DNA of 64,000 bases from contig OZ038462.1 in assembly GCA_964036295.1 (NCBI GenBank), positions 38,415,680-38,479,679 on the forward strand. The letters are read 5' to 3'. Each line of letters opens with the position of its first letter. Positions within the stretch are counted from its first letter, which is position 1. Positions 55,077 through 64,000 of the stretch are shown here, in pieces. This stretch comes from Plumapathes pennacea (Eukaryota > Cnidaria > Anthozoa > Antipatharia > Myriopathidae). Below the pieces are notes generated by a model that was given only the letters and a program-made list of their open reading frames with translations, was not told where the DNA came from and did not search any database. Made by a program: the position numbers and the translations under genes.

Positions 55077-57965
55077 ATTTGATACAGGGTATTCCCTGGC
55101 AGTCGCCCATCCAAGTGCGGTATTAACCCCATCTGACTGGGCTTAACTTGCAAATTTGTTGATGTTCACATAAATACATGAAGAAAAGGTAGCAATAGAG
55201 AAGAAAACTTTCTCATACTTAATGGGGTTCCGATAGGCAGTACTGCAAGTATACATTAATATTCAGTAGCACTTTAAAACACACTTGCTCAGAGGCATAA
55301 AACCTCTTGCAGGAAACACCAGTGTAAATAGGTAAATTCCTGGAACTATACAGTTCAAGAATGTAGATGGAATGTTTGGGGGAAAAGACAATATGGCAGA
55401 CAGCTGAAAATTATCACTGTCCAGTAAAGTCCCGAGATTTACATACATGTACATACAGTAATATTTCTGACCTGTCCTGAAAAAAACAAAAGTATTTTAA
55501 AAAGAATAAATCTAGTCTAACAAGCTTGAACCCAAGTAATCAGTCACCTGCCACTGCATTACTATTCTCCAGTAATATATACAATGCATGTCATTGTGTC
55601 CTGGGACACACAGCTAGCAGTTTTTATGGACAAACTTCAAGCAAGTGCACCTTTCTGGACATGAAAAATCGACATGACAACCTCTGGCAGAATGGATTGC
55701 TTGGATAATTTGTTTGGATAAAAATCGTGATTTTAGGCTAACAACAACATGCAAAAGGAAAACCATACTGCATGTAGTTGCAGATGTGAGAATTTGCTCA
55801 GCTGTTGTAAAAAGTGCTCAGACTGACACTTCCATTGTGAGAAAACTACTGAAAAGGATGACCAAAGTCATATTTTCTAATTGCTGAAAAACATCCCCAT
55901 ATTTTACAGGGGTCCCGCTATATGTAATACTTACTTCTCCATTTGTTGACTAACCCCTGGAGTACTGCAAGAAATTAATCTTGGGGTTTTGATGATTTTT
56001 ATTTTATTAGCTTTGCCATATTTGATACAAAGGAAATGTAGAAAGTGAAAACTAAATAATAATAAGAAAGACTATGGCAGGGTTACTGCAACAGCATAGC
56101 GAATTACTGCGAGCCCAAATAAATTAAACTTGTTGTAAAAAATATTTCAATTTTACTACAACAGACAACTTTAAAAAGTGAGAAAACTTACGATGACTTG
56201 AAACTGAGAACAACATTTGACAGGGTGCGTGAGGCTGCATGGGAGGATTCAAAGAATCCTTATCCACTGGATCAGTTATATGTGGTGTTTGTACTGACTA
56301 AGTATGTACAGAAGAAAGGGATAATGACCCAAGTCTATCAGACTTTTTACCTGTTGTATAGGGCCTGAAGACTGTACAGGATGTGGCTGTGAATGTTGCT
56401 GCTGAGAGGGTGGTGGTCTCTGGACTTGACCCTGTGGTGGCATTCCTTGTGCCTGAGGAGGCTGTGTATGTTGATGATCTGGGGGCCCCCTTGGCCCTTG
56501 AGGGTGTTGTTGATACTGCTGGGGGGAGGGCGAGGAGTGTGGAGGTCGTTGGTACTGCTGTGTTGGTACTGGTTTCTGACCTTGTTGAGGTGCTTGGGGT
56601 TGTATATGTGGCTGATTCTGGTAAGAACCACCCATCTGTCATGAAACAAAGAAATTACAATAATGGATTGCAACTTTGGTGTGAACATAAAAAGCAGATG
56701 GCTGGTTCTTAGGATCAATCAAAGCAGCGAGGTCGCTGTAAGCTCGGCTCTATATTTAATTGGCAGTTTGTCTCACTTTTCAAAAACCTCCAAACACAAT
56801 AAAATCAGTTTTCAACTGAATACGCATCCGTTTCTGCAGGCCTCCACTTTTGCTGAACTGCATGTTTGAAAGCCTCAGTTTCAAAAACCCTCAATTTTCA
56901 AGGCCAGCAGAGGGTGAAAATCATAGAACTTAGTGTGGCACTTGAAATGGGAGCCTTCAAAATTATCTGCGGCAATCATTTAGAATTCTTCACTGTTGAA
57001 TCTCTGAACTGAATCAAGACAGTCCCAAGTCAGTAAAGATTACTGAGGAACTTGATGAAAATTATCACTCGAAATGCAGGAAATTACATCCCATTGCATC
57101 TAAAATTGCACTAGAGCCACTTCCTGGTAAAGGGCTGTCCACTACTGCATGAAAAATAATGAAGTCCCTTGTCTTGGTTACAAGTATGTCTAGAATAATG
57201 ATGTGTATGAGAATTAGCCACATAATGCCACAATTACTACAGGTATCAATAGAATTATTGTATTTGACACCATTAACTAATGCAGTAGAACTAAAACAGG
57301 CTTCAACGTTTTGAAGACCAGCATAGACATTTATAACATAACTCTATCCTGGGTGTTTTCGAATGATTTCTCGTGTAAACAAAATCAGATCAGTGTGCAC
57401 ACGTATAAAATAATTAAAGTATTACACGAAGCGGCTGTAAAGAGATCTAATAATTTGCAATTTTCTCTGTTTAACGAAAGCTTACAGGAGAACAAAAACA
57501 CGCAGGGTTTTCCTTCACACTGTAAATTTTCATTGAAAAAAATATATACCGGCTTCCGTTATAAATCCTGACATTTAAATACATCAGCGACACTGTGTGT
57601 CTGGATGAATGATTCCTGATACTATTATTGGCAAAGTAAACGTCTAACATTACCTTTGGCGTTGTCTGTTGTGTTGGAGGTTGATGATAACCGCCGTACT
57701 GTTGATTCATGCTTTGACTCTGAGATCGTGGGCCATTCATCTGTGGTCCATTTGACATGTTGGATGATGGAAATTGCTGCGACGGAAAGGAACCAGGGCT
57801 TGCCATGTTGTGTCCTTGTGCTCCTTTGTCTACCCCATTAAGCTGTGCAGTCCTAGGGAAAAAGATCTCGTTATACCGCCACTTTTCACTGTCAACAATC
57901 TGGTTCTAGTGCTCTAGTGGCGGCCATTACCTGTATCCGGACGGTGGAGGACCTTGGTTCATCAT
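43572..57965 (-). CDS. COPII coat protein SEC24, C/D type
   Basis: About 25 exons from [12 protein letters not shown] (57965-57931) through 57852-57654, 56635-56351, 54578-54027, 52555-52397, 51973-51862, 51471-51344, 50952-50814, 50647-50532, 50392-50268, 50193-50115 and on to the last exon ending NQLN at 43572. The first five exons encode the Pro/Gln/Gly-rich disordered N-terminus. The zinc finger is [13 protein letters not shown] with FSCNIC. The Sec23/24 trunk ([16 protein letters not shown]), beta-sandwich, helical domain ([42 protein letters not shown]) and gelsolin domain ([24 protein letters not shown]) follow in order. SEC24 selects cargo in ER-exit vesicles with SEC23. The [12 protein letters not shown] and zinc region resemble SEC24C/D more than A/B. 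Complete in the window. Confidence 0.93.
44279..44304. repeat. (TA)n microsatellite
   Basis: Uninterrupted AT dinucleotide run in a SEC24 intron. Confidence 0.85.
44323..44392 (+). mobile_element. tRNA-derived SINE
   Basis: GGCTTCATAGCTTAGTGGTTAGAG is an A-box type head and GGGTTTGATTTCC a decayed B box, with GGCTTCA/TGAAGCC acceptor-like pairing. No gene function is expected; it lies antisense in a SEC24 intron. Confidence 0.6.
45116..45159. repeat. (AG)n microsatellite
   Basis: Perfect AG repeat just upstream (in transcript direction) of a SEC24 exon beginning near 45112, so its polypyrimidine complement forms the 3' splice-site tract. Confidence 0.8.
45225..45315 (+). mobile_element. Partial CAGTGCTCGACATT MITE
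   Basis: Left end CAGTGCTCGACATTAAGG and the shared interior (GACTTCAAGCAATAGAAAG); the right terminus is missing. Confidence 0.5.
45809..46103 (+). mobile_element. MITE with 23-24 bp perfect terminal inverted repeats
   Basis: TTAATAACATGCATACAATAA at the left pairs with TTATTGTATGCATGTTATTAA at the right. About 295 bp, non-coding, in a SEC24 intron. Confidence 0.7.
46107..46267 (+). mobile_element. Foldback MITE adjacent to the previous one
   Basis: GTAATCACATGATTTT and TTTTTCAAAGAC pair with GTCTTTGAAAAA and AAAATCACGTGATTAC; nearly the whole element is an inverted repeat around 46185. Confidence 0.65.
47393..47710 (-). mobile_element. Full-length 318-bp MITE (copy B)
   Basis: Same length as copy A at 14622-14939 and highly similar in reverse orientation, with TAGAGC termini. 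In a SEC24 intron. Confidence 0.75.
51987..52014. repeat. Poly-A tract
   Basis: A-rich run in a SEC24 intron directly before an exon in transcript direction (minus), where it acts as a T-tract near the 3' splice site. Confidence 0.7.
53592..53757. repeat. Long inverted repeat (about 70-bp arms)
   Basis: TGTCTGTCCTCTTATTGATC and ACGCGT(C)ATAACATTGTCAA in the left arm pair with TTGACAATGTTACGACGCGT and GATCAATAAGAGGACAGACA in the right arm around a 20-bp loop. A further copy of the AATAAGAGGACAGACACA end lies at 53170. It is a foldback element in a SEC24 intron. Confidence 0.7.
53896..53941. repeat. (ATT)n microsatellite
   Basis: ATT trinucleotide run with minor interruptions, SEC24 intron. 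Confidence 0.75.
55034..55073. repeat. Poly-A tract (about 38 A)
   Basis: Homopolymer next to the 5S-like sequence at 55081. On the minus strand it is a T-run after the 5S-like part. Confidence 0.8.
55081..55148 (-). mobile_element. 5S rRNA-derived fragment or SINE3-like remnant
   Basis: On the minus strand: AAGCCCAGTCAGATGGGGTT, ACTTGGATGGGCGACTGCC, GGGAATACC, matching the internal promoter and 3' half of 5S rRNA, followed by a T-run. The 5' half is absent, so it is not a functional gene. Confidence 0.55.
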
Positions 57966-59249
57966 CTTCTAGCAGTCTTAGAAGGACAAAACGAGCTAGA
58001 GAAATGGCTTGAGCCTCTCAGAGGCCAATCAAGGCAATAATCCGCAGATTAAATGCACAAATAGGCGATTTTTTGTCACAATAATGTGGCACAAACTTCC
58101 TCCACACAACGCTTATTTTGCCACGTAGTCTTCGTTTCCATAATGAAATTCCCGGATGTAACCGCTGACGCATGATCAGCTCAGTGGGACAACGTGTCCT
58201 TTGTCGACTCGAAAGTCGTTTGTTGGCAGAGTTTAGAAAATGGTTTTTTGTTCCGGTTTAGCATTAGTATCAAGTCTGTTCGACAGCAGAGCTCTTGTAC
58301 TAAAATTCACAATGATTACTGAATTTGTGCCTCGCCTGCTTTCGACTTCAAAACCGGATTTTTTCCCCGGAGGCGGGCACACATGAGCTTTTCCAAGTTT
58401 TCCGTTTCATTCTTGGCTGATACTGGCAAAACACAAATAGCATCCCGTCTTCTTTACCCGAGAAGGGGGGTGGGGTTAAGGTACTCCCTATAGTGGACTA
58501 TACGGGGAGGCTCCGCCCGAAAGGGGTACTTTTTTTAGGCTGAAGGTATATGAAAGGGGGTCAGTAGTTGAACGCTAATCAGATAGGCAGAGAATAAGGG
58601 GTGCCCTTTTTAGGCTGGAGGTACTGAATAAACTATATTGTTTTGCTTCTGACGGCCTCTATCGGTAAAACTTGATGTTCTTGATGTGGCCAAAGTCAAT
58701 TCAAGGGGTACAGACTAAGAGATAGTGTTTTACTGGGGTACCATTTTCGGAAAGGTATATTAAAGAAGTACCATATTTTATGAAAGGTATGTGAAACTTG
58801 GGTACCTTTTCTTTCAAAAATAGTATATGAAAGGGGGTAAGGGTTTGGACCTCCGCCTCCCCCATACAACTTTACCACGAAAACTTGCAGACTGTGCACG
58901 CGGTTGTCTGAGTACTTACCCCCCCCCCCCCCCCCTCCCCCCCCCCCCCCCCGAGCTTCTTTACTGGGATTAACTGTGGTATACTTTTGTTACAGGAACT
59001 CTCATTCCCATTGTTTCACAACGCACGTGCGCACCACAGGTCACCAATTCCACATTTCTGCCCATTTACCACGTTCCCTACATTTCAACAACCCGACCAC
59101 AACCGCATTTTAGCGCTGCAACATGTTATCACGCACAATTTCTTATTACAATCATATTCGCCAGTTTATCACCCCCGTAACCCCATATATAACTCACCCA
59201 TTATTAATTTCCACACATTAGCACAGGGGTCAAAATACCCGCAATACAA
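57966..59249. other. SEC24 upstream region
   Basis: SEC24 promoter side, then low-complexity sequence with G/C tracts (58456-58560) and a C-run near 58918-58952. No gene. Confidence 0.4.
58918..58952 (+). repeat. Poly-C tract
   Basis: C-run with a single T interruption; G-quadruplex or i-motif capable. Confidence 0.8.
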
Positions 59250-59518
59250 TTGATATTTTGTAACAATGTAATACCAGCTCTTAAGAGAAATAGGTTGACT
59301 GCGTCGGCGTGGCGGAAGACAAACTGGTGTATTAACTAAGTGTTGATGAGGGTAATGGAATGCCGTCAAAGAGACAATAGCTGACGTTTCGAGCGCTAGC
59401 CCTCCGTCAGAGCGAATGACGAAGGGCTAGCGCTCGAAACGTCAGCTATTGTCTCTTTGACGGCATTCCATTACCCTCATCAACACTTAGTTGATACACC
59501 AGTTTGATATTTTGTAAC
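59250..59518. mobile_element. Penelope-like element end in head-to-head inverted repeat, with hammerhead-like core and 15-bp target repeat
   Basis: An exact 15-bp direct repeat TTGATATTTTGTAAC (59250-59264, 59504-59518) flanks about 240 bp. Inside, arms of about 82 bp (59321-59402 and about 59424-59505) are nearly perfect inverted repeats. At 59413-59442 the sequence GACGAAGGGCTAGCGCTCGAAACGTC fits the hammerhead core (CUGANGA, stem II GGGC/GCUC, GAAAC, GUC) typical of Penelope-like element terminal repeats. No reverse transcriptase is present. Confidence 0.6.
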
Positions 59519-60626
59519 CCTGCTTGCTACCAACTTCAAAGAAACCTAATTTTCAGCCAACTATATTTTTAGTGGGAAAGAGCTCTAAACTAGTTATCGA
59601 TCGGTAATCCTGGCTGGCTTGTCGTGCCGTATACCAGCCGGGTTTGTATGCAGGGAATTATAATTGTCCTAAACAAGCGCTGAAATGCAATAAAACTGAT
59701 AATTTCCTTTGTCTACAGAGTACAGTTCCGCATACTTCACGAGATGGGGCGATTCAGCTCTAGACACTGAACCGGCTGAAGAACAGCAAATCAGTCACAG
59801 GCTCACGAGCGACTGTGAATTCCGCCGGCTTCTGCGTAAGGACTTGACATTACCGTGTTTAGTGCTTGTGCGATCAGTGGTGTTGGCACAAGTATGCAGC
59901 TATTCAACCACAATCCAGGATAAATTTAATCATTTCCATCTTGAGTTTGCTGAAACAGTCGCAAGAAACTAGCCCTACGATGACCACAGAAGTAAAATAT
60001 TAAAAAAAAAAAGTTGTTGCAGCGAAGAGAAAAGGGGTTCATCGATGTGGAGTAAATCTATCACGAGCCAATCTGCAGAAGTTCGTTTAATTACTAGCCG
60101 TTACACAATCACCCGCCTTCCCACAATGCAGAGATCAGTAAATAAGAAGCAAAACTGCTGTATCAGTCGTAACATGTCTAAAATGCATTCTTTTTTCGTG
60201 AAGGCGCCATTGTACAAGGAAATACACAAGTACGGCGAGAATTCATTGTTCAATCACAAGGACAAAACATCAAATTCCAAATTGACCTAGCTTGTATGAT
60301 ATACCTCTGAAAGAAGAGATACTGAAGGAGAAAATCGAATTCATCACGCACTCCAGTCTAAAACTGCTCAGTACTAACTGTACACTAGTAATTTATACAG
60401 ACATAAAACGACGACGAGACAGAGTAAAGACATCTGACCACGGACAATCTCGTTACATGCCTGTACTCCAGTGTTTTATTTCAGGTTACTGTTCCAGGCA
60501 TCGGTAAAAAAATTGTGTAAAATGGTCGACGACAAGTGAAGCCATAGCCAGCGACTGAATCACTCTTCTGGTCTTGCATACAGACATGAAATACACAGAA
60601 ATTATGGGAGCAGAGACTGCGGTCGA
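59519..60626. other. Spacer between the Penelope-like insertion and SEC61A
   Basis: The frame at 59709-59972 follows a CTACAG acceptor-like site but has no recognisable domain. Otherwise no gene; the SEC61A 3' UTR lies at the right end. Confidence 0.4.
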
Positions 60627-63721
<3,095 letters not shown>

Positions 63722-64000
63722 CTGTGTAAAAGAAGACCAAATGGACATGAGTAACTTCACATCCACACTACATGGATAGAATTCAGATCTTGTGATCATG
63801 CACTTATCAGCAGCTATCCCTGGGGGGAACCCAAAAGACAATGTTGAAAAAAAAAACTGTCTTTGGACTGATAAGAGCATAACCCTAAATGATTAACTTC
63901 AACCGCACATATGGTACTGTAATTTGCTATGGTTTACTGTCCTCAGATGAAGATTACGAAAGTGATTCATCCATACATGGTACATAGAGATTACTTCATG

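Noticed and set aside
59709-59972. 87-codon frame after an acceptor-like CTACAG
   Set aside because: No domain, no partner exon found, and the frame is Thr/Leu-rich by composition.

Overview
The window is eukaryotic animal DNA, most likely from an anthozoan cnidarian (a stony coral or close relative). The evidence is: intron-rich metazoan genes (SEC24C/D, SEC61A, a PRA1-family gene, a TNF-receptor-like gene); a TRADD-N-like domain of the kind common in coral proteins; about 38-40% GC; tRNA- and 5S-derived SINEs; many MITEs; and a Penelope-like element end with a hammerhead-like core. The species is not identified from sequence alone.

Region 1 (1.2-39.1 kb) is the remarkable part. It is a dense, two-stranded cluster of what look like all the parts of a ubiquitin-like conjugation pathway of bacterial type. 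There is one ThiF/E1-like adenylating enzyme (26323-27597, minus) and five E2-like proteins with a conserved ICH cysteine (E2 domain of 28640-30313, then 31184, 32434, 35520 and 36619, all plus), plus one decayed E2 copy near 33.3 kb. There are five JAB/MPN proteins: three keep the JAMM metal motif (19821-17935 minus, 22321-22992 plus, 35236-34094 minus) and two have lost it (25637-23799 minus, 38194-39108 plus). Six very small proteins share a motif resembling FD-x-x-(S/T)-G-x-L, and five of them carry a Gly-Phe-Phe end (1377-1619 plus; a tandem group of four at 2.4-5.2 kb minus; 21548-21312 minus). Two stop exactly after GFF. Three carry a 14-31 residue tail after it, as pro-forms of ubiquitin-like modifiers do. 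Most of these genes are intronless, unlike the neighbouring housekeeping genes, which suggests an old transfer from bacteria followed by expansion and domestication. One E2 appears to be spliced to a membrane-segment plus TRADD-N-like exon. Many of the genes share an upstream TTCTCGG(T)AA element.

A TNF-receptor-like gene with a signal-peptide exon, cysteine-rich domains, a transmembrane helix and a death-domain-like last exon (9.2-15.3 kb, plus) sits inside this region. It may be only a neighbour.

Region 2 (39.4-64 kb) is conventional: a three-exon PRA1-family (ARL6IP5/PRAF2-like) gene (plus), a SEC24C/D-type COPII gene of about 25 exons (minus, 57965-43572), and the 3' part of SEC61A (minus, running off the right edge). 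Its introns and spacers hold MITEs, SINEs, microsatellites and long inverted repeats.

The working model, which is inference, is this: E1 adenylates the GFF terminus of a small modifier; E2s carry it on the conserved cysteine; JAMM proteases trim pro-tails or remove modifiers; inactive JAB paralogues act as scaffolds. No E3 was recognised.
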